Made by a program: the position numbers and the translations under genes. From Actinomycetota bacterium (lineage in GTDB: Bacteria; Actinomycetota; Acidimicrobiia; Acidimicrobiales; Iamiaceae): a stretch of 11,202 nucleotides of DNA. The stretch is taken from positions 1 through 11,202 of the forward strand of contig JAFDWI010000205.1 of NCBI GenBank assembly GCA_018268545.1. Reading direction: 5' to 3'. The notes under the pieces were generated by a model that saw only the letters and a program-made list of their open reading frames with translations, had not been told where the DNA came from and did no database searches. Positions 1 to 6,364 of the stretch are shown one piece after another; position 1 is the first letter of the stretch; every line of letters begins with the position of its first letter.

Positions 1-112
1 ACACCGAGCCCGGCCGGAAGATCGAGTTCCAGGCCTGGGACCCGCGTACCTTCTCGTCGAGTTCGCCCATCCGCCCCTTGTCGGAGCCGACTTTGTCGAT
101 CGTGTCTGCCAC
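1..112 (-). CDS. Cytochrome b (bc-complex) N-terminus, partial
   Basis: Only the first 37 codons are in the window; the gene continues past the left edge. From a GTG at 112 the frame stays open to base 1 and ends in SQAWNSIFRPGSV. That resembles the segment just before the first membrane helix in actinobacterial-type cytochrome b of quinol-cytochrome c reductases (family knowledge, recalled and not searched). The product would oxidise menaquinol in the membrane and pass electrons to a Rieske protein and cytochrome c. An internal ATG at 70 is an alternative start; GTG 112 has a weak AGG upstream and lies 38 bp after the previous stop, so I prefer it. The upstream membrane-protein gene on the same strand and the divergent cytochrome c gene support a respiratory role. 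Haem ligands and helices lie outside the window, so the assignment rests on a short peptide plus context. Confidence 0.5.
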   Translation of the reverse strand, partial: MADTIDKVGSDKGRMGELDEKVRGSQAWNSIFRPGSV

Positions 113-150
113 TGGTGCCTACCGGTGCTCCTGTGTTCCGTGAGCGGCGC

Positions 151-597
151 TCACGCGAGTTGACCCTTGCGGCCGAGCGAGGGGCGACGTCCACCGCGAC
201 GGACGGCGTCCTTGCGGGCCTCGTCGGCCTGCAACTTGCCACGACGGTTCCAGAACATGAACAGCGACATGTGCGCGCCGACCATGAACACGTAGATCAC
301 GGTGGTGATGATGTCGCCCAGCGCCGCCTTCGAGAACGAGATCGGGCCCTTCACCAACGATCCGTGCGGTCCGGCGAGGAACTGGTCCGGGCGCCACTTG
401 AGATCGTTCTGGAAGAAGTTGATCCACGACTCCGGGACGATCGCGTACGCCCAGAACATGCAGAAGAACGCGAACGTCGCGCCCAGGGCCGCCTCGCCCC
501 ACGTGAGGGGCTTACCGGCGGGGCGACGCCGCCCGTACCGCACGATCGCTCCCATCAGGATGATGGCGGCGACGAATGATCCGACGAAGGCAACCAT
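151..597 (-). CDS. Unrecognised three-helix membrane protein next to cytochrome b
   Basis: I do not recognise a named family for this 148-residue protein. It has three likely membrane segments: about residues 1-19, 36-53 (rich in Phe, Met and Trp) and 93-115. A loop of about 38 residues between helices 2 and 3 contains WINFFQNDLKWRPDQFL and may lie at the membrane surface. The C-terminus from about 117 is strongly basic (RRGGRRPSLGRK), which predicts a cytoplasmic tail. The ATG at 597 has a strong ribosome binding site, GGAGGAG, about 8-9 nt upstream, which fixes the start. The gene lies just upstream of the probable cytochrome b gene in the same direction and is probably co-transcribed. This suggests an accessory subunit or assembly factor of the bc complex; that role is inferred from position only. 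No CxxCH or Cys pair for a cofactor is present (the single Cys is in helix 2). Confidence 0.8.
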   Translation of the reverse strand: MVAFVGSFVAAIILMGAIVRYGRRRPAGKPLTWGEAALGATFAFFCMFWAYAIVPESWINFFQNDLKWRPDQFLAGPHGSLVKGPISFSKAALGDIITTVIYVFMVGAHMSLFMFWNRRGKLQADEARKDAVRRGGRRPSLGRKGQLA

Positions 598-861
598 CTA
601 GCGCTCTCCTCCGACCGACGACGGCAACACCGAACCGTTCGTGAATCGGCTCACATTGTCATCGCCGGGTCCGGTTGGTCCTTGCACATGCACGTCCAAC
701 TCTTTAGCACGCCCCACGCGGTCGACACACAATCCGACGATGATCGCCCGGCTTCGCTCCTGGCGCGTTGGCATCACATCGGGGGCGCGCCACTAGAGTG
801 CGTCGTTGTCCGACGACCTCGATGCGCGACGGCGTTGATTTGCCCGCGAGTGGAGATGGCA
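598..861. other. Divergent intergenic region between cytochrome genes
   Basis: This 264-bp spacer separates the minus-strand membrane-protein/cytochrome b genes from the plus-strand cytochrome c gene. It contains the GGAGGAG ribosome binding site of the minus-strand gene (about 604-612) and a Rex/CRP-like dyad at 639-656. On the minus strand ATGACA at 662-657 could serve as a -35 element beside the dyad, but I see no good -10 after it. On the plus strand TAGAGT (794-799) matches the loose actinobacterial -10 pattern TANNNT, with TTGGCA (768-773) upstream at a long 20-bp spacing. These promoter calls are weak. An open frame from 682 leads into the cytochrome c gene, but it looks non-coding and the GTG at 862 has its own ribosome binding site. 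Confidence 0.5.
639..656. promoter_or_regulatory. Rex-like (or CRP/GlxR-like) operator, divergent cytochrome genes
   Basis: The 18 bases TCGTGAATCGGCTCACAT match the Rex consensus TTGTGAA-N4-TTCACAA at 11 of 14 defined positions, and 10 of 12 in the inner core. The site lies about 41 bp upstream of the ATG at 597 and beside a TTGACA-like hexamer on the minus strand, a good position to repress the membrane-protein/cytochrome b operon. Rex proteins commonly control respiratory genes, and a rex gene is present at 5626-6312. The same bases fit the CRP/GlxR pattern TGTGA-N6-TCACA at 9 of 10 positions, and GlxR regulates bc-complex genes in corynebacteria. Sequence alone cannot separate the two, though the nearby rex gene tips the balance slightly. 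Confidence 0.5.
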
Positions 862-1440
862 GTGAGCGAGACCTCCAACCCGAATGAGACCCCCGTACCG
901 GTCGACCCGGTCGCAGCGGCCGGCCGTCGTCGACGGATCCCGGTGTGGGCGGTCGTGTTGTTCCCCGCCCTGGTGGTGTGGGCGATCATCTACGTGAACG
1001 GGGTGACGGTGCCGCCGGCGACGGCGAACACGCCCGACGCGATGGGTGCCCAGCTCTACGCCCAGAGCTGCGCGGGTTGTCACGGCGCGACCGGCGGCGG
1101 TGGTTCGGGTCCGGCATTCGCGGGTGGCGATCTGCTCAAGACATTCCCCAAGTGGCAGGACCAGGTCAAGTGGGTCGACCTGGGTTCCTCCAACTGGACC
1201 AAGGTGACGGGCTCCAAGACGTTCGGCGACACCAAGAAGCCGGCCGATCCCGGCGCCGGGATGCCCGGGTTCGGACCCGGTGGCACCGACGCCTCGCTCG
1301 GGTGCGACAAGATCGTCCTCGTGATCCGTTACGAGCGCGAACACTTCGCTGGTGCGGCACCGGCGGACGACCTCGACCAGCTCGCCACGCAGATCGCGGC
1401 CGGCCAGACGCCGTCGCAGATCCCCGGCTGCAGCTCCTGA
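862..1440 (+). CDS. Membrane-anchored mono-haem cytochrome c
   Basis: This 192-residue protein has a short Pro-rich cytoplasmic N-terminus, a positive RRRR stretch at 22-25, one membrane segment at about 27-45, and an exported domain with one haem-c site, CAGCH, at 70-74. Met134 in GAGMPGFG is the likely sixth haem ligand. No signal-peptidase motif is evident, so the helix probably stays as an anchor. It should carry electrons outside the membrane, plausibly between the bc complex and an oxidase or reductase. GTG 862 is chosen because GGAG at 852-855 sits 6 nt upstream; an ATG at 856 is in frame but directly abuts that GGAG. The divergent probable cytochrome b operon supports the role. A Gly-rich stretch after the haem motif and a late Cys pair (about C157 and C190) may form a disulfide, which is inference. 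Confidence 0.88.
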   Translation: MSETSNPNETPVPVDPVAAAGRRRRIPVWAVVLFPALVVWAIIYVNGVTVPPATANTPDAMGAQLYAQSCAGCHGATGGGGSGPAFAGGDLLKTFPKWQDQVKWVDLGSSNWTKVTGSKTFGDTKKPADPGAGMPGFGPGGTDASLGCDKIVLVIRYEREHFAGAAPADDLDQLATQIAAGQTPSQIPGCSS

Positions 1441-1445
1441 TCGTC

Positions 1446-1477
1446 GGTCCGGACGCACCGAGGTCCGGACGCACCGA
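1446..1477. repeat. Perfect 16-bp tandem duplication upstream of menJ
   Basis: The unit GGTCCGGACGCACCGA occurs twice with no gap (1446-1461 and 1462-1477). Each copy contains the perfect 8-bp palindrome GTCCGGAC, at 1447-1454 and 1463-1470, with centres 16 bp apart. The repeat sits between the cytochrome c stop (1440) and the menJ GTG (1494). It may be a chance slippage duplication or a tandem binding site; its function is unknown. Confidence 0.85.
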
Positions 1478-1493
1478 GCTCCTCGACCATCCT

Positions 1494-2741
1494 GTGACAA
1501 GCGAACGACACGACGTCCTCGTCATCGGCGGTGGACCGGGCGGCGCGGCTGCCGGCTACTGGTGTGCCCGAGCCGGGCTCGACACCGTCATCGTCGAGAA
1601 GTCGGCGTTCCCACGCGACAAGGTCTGTGGCGACGGCCTCACCCCCCGCGCGGTCCTCCAGTTGGGTGAGATGGGCCTCGGCGGGTGGTTGACGACCAAG
1701 CACCCCAACGACGGCCTCCGCACCCGAGCACACGGGATCACACTGGAACTCCCCTGGCCGCAGCACTCCAGGTTTCCCGCTCGCGGGTACGTCGTGCGGC
1801 GCACCGAACTCGACGAGGTCGTCGCCCGCCACGCTGCCGACGCGGGCGCGACGCTCCTCGACGGAACCGAGGCGACCGAACCGGTCGTCGAAGACGGGCT
1901 GGTGACCGGCGCCGCCGTGGTCGACAAGGCGACCGGCGAGCATCGCGAGATCACCGCTCGCTACACGGTGCTCGCGGACGGTGCGAATTCACGGATCGGG
2001 CGGGCGCTCGGCGCGGCACGAAACCGCTCGTACCCGATGGGACTGGCGATCCGGGGCTACTACCGCTCTGCGATGGACGAGGACCGGTGGATCGAGAGCG
2101 CACTCGACGTGCGGGACCGGAACGGTGCCGCGATGCCGGGCTACGGATGGGTGTTCCCGATCGGCGACGGAACCGTCAACGTCGGCATCGGGTTGCTCAG
2201 CACGTTCCGCGACTACCGGACCGCCAACACCAACCACATGATGGACGAATGGGTGCGCACCGCCCCGGCGCACTGGGGGCTCGACCCCGACGGCGCACTC
2301 GAACCCCCCAAGGGTGGTCGCCTCCCGATGGCCGGATCGGTCAACCCCAAGGTCGGGCCGAACTGGGTCGCCGTCGGCGACGCCGCCGGCTTCATCAACC
2401 CGTTCAACGGTGAGGGAATCGACTACGCCTACGAGACAGGGCGGCTGGCAGCCGAATTGATCGCCGAAGCGATCGCGACCGGCGACGGGCTCGCGCTCGC
2501 CCGCTATCCGCATCTGCTCGACGCCGAGTACGGGTTGTACTTCAAGGTTGCCCGACTGTTCATGACCCTGATGGGGAACCCGGCGCTGCTGCGCGAACTG
2601 ACCCGGGTGGGCATGCATTCCAAGACGCTGATGGAGTGGGTCCTCGCCATCATGGCGAACCTGTTGGAACCCGACGAGATCGGCCCCGCCGAAGCCGTCT
2701 ACCGAACCGTCGCCACGATGGCCAGACTCGCCCCCGTCTGA
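1494..2741 (+). CDS. menJ: Menaquinone/geranylgeranyl reductase family flavoprotein (MenJ-like)
   Basis: The 415-residue product is an FAD-dependent oxidoreductase of the geranylgeranyl reductase family. It resembles mycobacterial MenJ, which saturates an isoprene unit of the menaquinone side chain at the membrane. Visible motifs are the FAD dinucleotide-binding GGGPGG at 12-17, the family signature CGDGLTPRA at 45-53, ADGANS at 161-166, PGYGWVFP at 215-222 and the second FAD motif GDAAGFINPFNGEGIDYA at 295-312. Length matches MenJ (about 408 residues). GTG 1494 starts six codons before the Rossmann strand. There is no convincing ribosome binding site, so translation may depend on the upstream cytochrome c gene 53 bp away, or on a leaderless transcript. 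The cytochrome neighbours fit a quinone role; reduction of a different isoprenoid lipid is the main alternative. Confidence 0.87.
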   Translation: MTSERHDVLVIGGGPGGAAAGYWCARAGLDTVIVEKSAFPRDKVCGDGLTPRAVLQLGEMGLGGWLTTKHPNDGLRTRAHGITLELPWPQHSRFPARGYVVRRTELDEVVARHAADAGATLLDGTEATEPVVEDGLVTGAAVVDKATGEHREITARYTVLADGANSRIGRALGAARNRSYPMGLAIRGYYRSAMDEDRWIESALDVRDRNGAAMPGYGWVFPIGDGTVNVGIGLLSTFRDYRTANTNHMMDEWVRTAPAHWGLDPDGALEPPKGGRLPMAGSVNPKVGPNWVAVGDAAGFINPFNGEGIDYAYETGRLAAELIAEAIATGDGLALARYPHLLDAEYGLYFKVARLFMTLMGNPALLRELTRVGMHSKTLMEWVLAIMANLLEPDEIGPAEAVYRTVATMARLAPV

Positions 2742-2752
2742 CCCCCGAGAAC

Positions 2753-2805
2753 TCGAACTTCGGGAGGAAACCTCGGTATATCCCAGGGTTCCTCCCGAAG
2801 TTCGA
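2753..2805. terminator. Large inverted repeat, probable bidirectional terminator
   Basis: Arms 2753-2769 and 2789-2805 are perfectly complementary over 17 bp (TCGAACTTCGGGAGGAA on the left). After one mismatch, three more pairs follow (2771-2773 with 2785-2787), leaving an 11-nt loop. The hairpin sits centrally between the menJ stop (2741) and the zwf stop (2816), with 11 and 10 bp on either side, as expected for a shared terminator of convergent genes. Neither strand has a T-run after the stem, so it is not a classic intrinsic terminator. It could also be one copy of a dispersed palindromic repeat. Confidence 0.6.
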
Positions 2806-2815
2806 TTGAGGGGGG

Positions 2816-4240
2816 TCAGTGGGGGGGTGCGACGCCGGGGACGACCCCGCTCGGGGGGATCGGATCGACCCAGCCCCCGAGATCGGCGGCGAGATCGTCG
2901 GCTTCGGAGGGCCCGAGCCGTCCCTCGTCGTACAGATGCAGCCGAGGCGGGGCGACGAGCAACGGGTCGACGATCCGCCACTGCTCGTCCAAGGCGTCGG
3001 TCCGGCCGAATCGACGGGTCTCGCCGAGGATCGCGTCGTCCAAAAGGCGTTGGTACGCGTCCTCGCGATGGCCGAGCGCGACCTCGTGGGAAACCTGGAG
3101 GTCGACCGACTGGGTCCGGAGCCGCTCCCCCGGCGCCTTGGCCTGCAGATGCAACATGATCCCGTCGTCGGCACCGAGTCGGAACCGCAGCCGGTTCGGT
3201 TCGAGCGAAACCGGGTCGACATCGGTGAACAGCAACCGCGGTGGCGACGCGAAGGTCACGACCGCCTCGGTGCCGCTGACGCCGAGACCCTTACCGGCCC
3301 GGATCAGCCACGGCACACCCGCCCAACGCCACGAGTCGATGGTGAACCGGATCGCGACGAACGTCTCGACCTCGGAATACGGGTCGACGCCGGGTGCGTC
3401 CTTGTAGGAGCGGTACTGGCCTCGCACCGCGGACGACGGATCGAAGGCCCGTACCTGACGCAGCAACTTAAAGCGCTCGTCGTGCAGGTCGTTCGCGTCG
3501 CCGCCCGCAGGCGGCTCCATCGCCATGAGCGCAACGATCTGCAACAGGTGGTTCTGCACGACGTCCCGCAGGGCGCCGACGCTCTCGTAGAACCCGCCAC
3601 GCGACCCGACGCCGAACGATTCGGCCATCGTGATCTGGACGCTCGAAATGAAGTTGCGGTTCCACACGGGCTCGAGCAACGAGTTCGCGAAACGGAACAC
3701 GAGCAGGTTCTCGATCGGTTCCTTACCGAGGAAATGATCGATCCGGAAGATCCGATCCTCGGAGAACACCTCGTGCAGACAACCGTTCAGTTCCTTCGCC
3801 GAGCGACGGTCGCGCCCGAACGGCTTCTCCACGACGACCCGACCGGCGTCACCCAGACCGACGCGACCCAGCCCCGCGATCACATCGGCGAACCGCTCCG
3901 GTGGGATCGCAAGATAGAACAACGGCCGCTCGCAACCCTCGAGGCGGCTCGCCAACATCTCGAAGGTTTCGGCCTTGCGATAGTCACCGCTCACGTACGA
4001 GAGCCGCGGCGCCAGCGTCGCCCAGCGGGCCGGGTCGGGTGGGTCGACCGACGCGCCGACCGCCTCGTGGAAGCGGGCACGAAGGTCGTCGTCGTCCCAA
4101 CGCGACGACGAGACGCCGATCACCGGCATGTCGAGACGGTCGACGAAATGCATCCCCCAGAGCGCCGGGAAGATCCGCTTGTACGCGAGATCACCGGTCG
4201 CCCCGAAGAGCACGACCGCATCAGCACGATTCGACGACAT
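2816..4240 (-). CDS. zwf: Glucose-6-phosphate dehydrogenase
   Basis: The 474-residue protein catalyses the first step of the oxidative pentose phosphate pathway, glucose 6-phosphate to 6-phosphogluconolactone, making NAD(P)H in the cytoplasm. The N-terminal Rossmann motif is GATGDLAYKR at 13-22. EKPFGRD (138-144), the substrate signature RIDHFLGKE (166-174, His169) and QNHLLQ with His231, equivalent to the catalytic base His240 of the Leuconostoc enzyme, are all present. Length is normal for the family. I prefer ATG 4240; an in-frame GTG at 4249 adds three residues but overlaps a TAGCGT that could be the -10 box, which would make the mRNA leaderless. No gnd, opcA, tal or other pathway gene adjoins it, unlike the common actinobacterial cluster, so it is a stand-alone copy. 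It diverges from the cds1-like gene and converges on menJ. Confidence 0.96.
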   Translation of the reverse strand: MSSNRADAVVLFGATGDLAYKRIFPALWGMHFVDRLDMPVIGVSSSRWDDDDLRARFHEAVGASVDPPDPARWATLAPRLSYVSGDYRKAETFEMLASRLEGCERPLFYLAIPPERFADVIAGLGRVGLGDAGRVVVEKPFGRDRRSAKELNGCLHEVFSEDRIFRIDHFLGKEPIENLLVFRFANSLLEPVWNRNFISSVQITMAESFGVGSRGGFYESVGALRDVVQNHLLQIVALMAMEPPAGGDANDLHDERFKLLRQVRAFDPSSAVRGQYRSYKDAPGVDPYSEVETFVAIRFTIDSWRWAGVPWLIRAGKGLGVSGTEAVVTFASPPRLLFTDVDPVSLEPNRLRFRLGADDGIMLHLQAKAPGERLRTQSVDLQVSHEVALGHREDAYQRLLDDAILGETRRFGRTDALDEQWRIVDPLLVAPPRLHLYDEGRLGPSEADDLAADLGGWVDPIPPSGVVPGVAPPH

Positions 4241-4247
4241 CGGTGCC

Positions 4248-4300
4248 ACGCTACCCGCGGTCGCGATCCGATCGGACCGGGCAGGTGATGCCGGTTAGCG
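4248..4300. promoter_or_regulatory. Compact divergent promoter between zwf and cds1
   Basis: The 68-bp spacer is nearly symmetrical. TAGCGT occurs on the minus strand at 4253-4248, 7 nt before the zwf ATG, and on the plus strand at 4295-4300, 8 nt before the cds1 ATG. Both fit the loose actinobacterial -10 pattern TANNNT and would place transcription starts at or near the start codons, consistent with the absence of ribosome binding sites. Midway lies the perfect 10-bp palindrome TCCGATCGGA (4267-4276), overlapping both expected -35 positions, so one factor could control both genes. -35 matches are poor; this is inference from position. Confidence 0.3.
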
Positions 4301-4308
4301 TCGGCGCA

Positions 4309-5379
4309 ATGGACCGGAACTGGGTGCATCATGCGATATCGGTGGTCGAGGCCGACGCGAACCGGTCTGCCGACACGCACCTGATCACGGTGCCGATTCC
4401 CCGGTCGACCGGGGTCGACGTGTACCTGAAGGACGAGTCCGCCCACCCCACCGGGAGCCTGAAACACCGGCTCGCCCGATCGCTCGTGCTGTACGGCCTG
4501 TGCAACGGCCGGATCGGCCCCGAGACCCACCTCATCGAATGTTCATCGGGATCGACCGCGGTGTCCGAGGCCTACTTCGCTCGTCTGCTCGGGCTGCCGT
4601 TCACCGCGGTCATGCCAACGACGACATCACCCGAGAAGATCGACCGCATCCGCTTCTACGGTGGCGACTGCCACCTGGTCGACGATCCGACCGCGGATCT
4701 CGCGGCCGAAGCACGCCGCCTGGAGGCCGACACCAACGGCTTTCTCCTCGACCAGTTCACCAATGCCGAACGGGCGACCGACTGGCGCGGCAACAACAAC
4801 ATCGCCGAGTCGATCTTCGCGCAGCTCGAACGTGAGCCACATCCCGTACCCGACTGGATCGTGGTCGGGGCCGGCACGGGCGGCACGGCCGCCACGATCG
4901 GCCGCTTCGTCCGGTGGCGTCGCCTCGCGACCCGGGTCTGTCTCGTCGACCCCGAAGGATCCGCGTACGCCGATGCGTGGGAAGCCGCGTCGGGCCACGG
5001 GTCCGCCGACCATCGCGACGGCCCCTCCCGCGCGGGTCGAATCGAAGGGGTCGGCCGCCCACACGTCGAGGCCTCGTTCCTTCCCGAGGTGATCGACCGG
5101 GTGGTCCGAGTACCCGACGCTGCCTCGGTCGCCGCGATGCGCGTGCTGAACGCGATGTTGGGTCGACGCGTCGGCGCCTCGACGGGCACGAACTTCTGGG
5201 GCGTGGCGCAACTCGTGGGTGAACTCCGGGATGCCCGCCGGTCGGCATCGGTGGTCTCGCTGCTGTGCGACGCCGGTGATCGCTACGCGCACACCGTCTA
5301 CGACGACGCCTGGTTGTCCCGGCAGGGCATCGACCCGACCCCGTTCGAAGCGCAGCTCAGCGAACTGTTCGCCGGCTGA
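4309..5379 (+). CDS. cds1: Cds1-like PLP-dependent cysteine desulfhydrase/cysteine synthase
   Basis: This 356-residue protein is a fold-type II PLP enzyme. It closely resembles mycobacterial Cds1 (Rv3684), reported to break cysteine down to sulfide, ammonia and pyruvate. Visible features are the Schiff-base lysine K52 in HPTGSLKHRLARS, the substrate loop SSGSTAVSE (79-87), AERATDWRGNNNIAESIF (153-170) and the Gly-rich PLP-phosphate loop GAGTGGT (187-193). GRRVGASTGTN near the C-terminus is also Cds1-like. These stretches set it apart from CysK/CysM and cystathionine beta-synthase, and there is no CBS domain. ATG 4309 gives an N-terminus (MDRNWVHHAI) that aligns with Cds1; an ATG at 4288 would add seven residues. 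No ribosome binding site is obvious, so a leaderless start is possible. No other sulfur gene lies nearby. Synthase activity is possible from the fold. Confidence 0.88.
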   Translation: MDRNWVHHAISVVEADANRSADTHLITVPIPRSTGVDVYLKDESAHPTGSLKHRLARSLVLYGLCNGRIGPETHLIECSSGSTAVSEAYFARLLGLPFTAVMPTTTSPEKIDRIRFYGGDCHLVDDPTADLAAEARRLEADTNGFLLDQFTNAERATDWRGNNNIAESIFAQLEREPHPVPDWIVVGAGTGGTAATIGRFVRWRRLATRVCLVDPEGSAYADAWEAASGHGSADHRDGPSRAGRIEGVGRPHVEASFLPEVIDRVVRVPDAASVAAMRVLNAMLGRRVGASTGTNFWGVAQLVGELRDARRSASVVSLLCDAGDRYAHTVYDDAWLSRQGIDPTPFEAQLSELFAG

Positions 5380-5625
5380 TCGGAGCCGGCCCGTACGGGC
5401 TCCAACGACCCGGGCCGCGATCGCTCCGACGCACGTACAGGCTCACCTCGATCGGTCCTTCGACCATCGTGGAGAGGCTCGTCGTACAAGGGTCGGGCGA
5501 CGACCGTGCCGAGTGCACCGGCATCCAGGCCGCGCCAGGACAACCCCGACAGAGGCGTGCGTGACATCCTTCTCTACCGTCGGGTGGTGGGACGGCGCCC
5601 TCGAGTGGTTTCGATCACGACGCCG
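5380..5625. other. Intergenic region between cds1 and rex, no gene seen
   Basis: This 246-bp stretch lies between two convergent stop codons. Just after cds1 there is a 12-bp perfect palindrome, GCCCGTACGGGC (5389-5400), nested in a possible hairpin pairing GGAGCC (5382-5387) with GGCTCC (5398-5403). It may act as a weak terminator, but no T-run follows. On the rex side a 5-bp stem (CCGTC 5577-5581 with GACGG 5591-5595) is too small to call. Open frames crossing the region overlap cds1 or rex in antisense and do not look coding. I see no tRNA or other RNA gene. Confidence 0.55.
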
Positions 5626-6312
5626 TCAGCGACGGGGATTCGACTCGGCGGCCGGATCGACCGCTCCACGTTCACGGTTTCGATGCCGGCGATGGAAGCT
5701 GAGGATCTGGAGCTCGACCGCGAGATCGACCTGACGGAGGTTGACACCGTCGGGAACCGACAGGACGGTCGGCGCGAAGTTGAGGATCGACGAGACACCG
5801 GCTTCGACCAACAGATCCGCGACCCGTTGGGCACCGGATGCGGGAATCGCGATCACCCCGATGGCGACGTCGAGATCCCGCACGACGTCTCGGAGCTCGG
5901 ACAACGCACGGATGACGATCCCGACGTGTTCGGTACCGACCTTCGCCGGATCGTCGTCGACGAGCGCGGCCACCGGGAATCCCCGTGAGGTGAACCCGGC
6001 GTAATCGGCAAGCGCGCGCCCGAGGTTCCCGACACCCACGATCACCACCGGCCACTGCTGGGTCAGTCCGAGCGCGTTGCGAATCTGGAAGAGCAGGTAG
6101 TCGACCTCGTAACCGACACCTCGGATCCCGTAACTCCCGAGAAAGGACAGATCCTTGCGGACCTTCGCCGCGTTGACCCCGGAGAGCTCCGCCAGATCTT
6201 CCGACGAGACGGTGGCGGCACCACGATCCTGGAGTTCCCCGAGCACCCGCTGGTAGATCGGCAGGCGCGCCACGGTCGCATCGGGGATGGTGCGACCGGA
6301 CGGGGGCGCCAT
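5626..6312 (-). CDS. rex: Redox-sensing transcriptional repressor Rex
   Basis: The 228-residue protein senses the NADH/NAD+ ratio and represses respiratory and fermentative genes when NAD+ is high. The N-terminal winged helix includes RTIPDATVARLPIYQRVL (7-24) and the conserved VNAAKVRKDLSFLGSYG (46-62). The NAD(H)-binding Rossmann core has GVGNLG (93-98) and ALVDDD (116-121), followed by LNFAP (177-181) and the C-terminal domain-swap helix VDLAVELQILSFH (195-207). A polar tail of about 20 residues ends the protein. ATG 6312 lacks a ribosome binding site. A possible TACGAT -10 at 6326-6321 would put the transcription start almost on the ATG, suggesting a leaderless mRNA. A Rex operator lies at 6334-6351, implying autoregulation. 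The actinobacterial partners hemA/hemC are not downstream here; the neighbour upstream is a divergent membrane protein gene. Confidence 0.97.
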   Translation of the reverse strand: MAPPSGRTIPDATVARLPIYQRVLGELQDRGAATVSSEDLAELSGVNAAKVRKDLSFLGSYGIRGVGYEVDYLLFQIRNALGLTQQWPVVIVGVGNLGRALADYAGFTSRGFPVAALVDDDPAKVGTEHVGIVIRALSELRDVVRDLDVAIGVIAIPASGAQRVADLLVEAGVSSILNFAPTVLSVPDGVNLRQVDLAVELQILSFHRRHRNRERGAVDPAAESNPRR

Positions 6313-6333
6313 GGTCGCCCATCGTAGGAGACA

Positions 6334-6351
6334 ATGTGCACGTGTTCACAA
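6334..6351. promoter_or_regulatory. Rex operator (ROP) upstream of rex
   Basis: ATGTGCACGTGTTCACAA matches the Rex consensus TTGTGAA-N4-TTCACAA at 12 of 14 defined positions, and one half-site (TTCACAA) is perfect. It begins 22 bp upstream of the rex ATG. Read on the minus strand, TTGTGA at 6351-6346 could be the rex -35 box, with TACGAT (6326-6321) as -10 at a 19-bp spacing, so bound Rex would block its own promoter. The site also lies 80 bp upstream of the divergent GT-C-like gene and could affect it. A CRP-type protein could recognise the same bases, but the position argues for Rex. Confidence 0.75.
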
Positions 6352-6364
6352 GGTGACGGGGCGA

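Noticed and set aside
682..861. In-frame N-terminal extension of the cytochrome c gene by 60 residues
   Set aside because: The extension has no protein-like character and would cover the spacer; GTG 862 has GGAG six bases upstream and leads straight to a membrane anchor.
945..1493. Long open frame running into menJ
   Set aside because: It overlaps the cytochrome c gene in another frame, is rich in Arg/Gly as typical of high-GC shadows, and the MenJ homology starts only after 1494.
2819..4288. 489-residue plus-strand open frame opposite zwf
   Set aside because: It is fully antisense to a gene with all G6PD motifs and shows no family features.
5506..5734. Small plus-strand frame with a Trp-rich start (SFSTVGWWDGALEWF) near 5561
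   Set aside because: It has no ribosome binding site, runs antisense into rex, and becomes Arg/Ser-rich low-complexity sequence.
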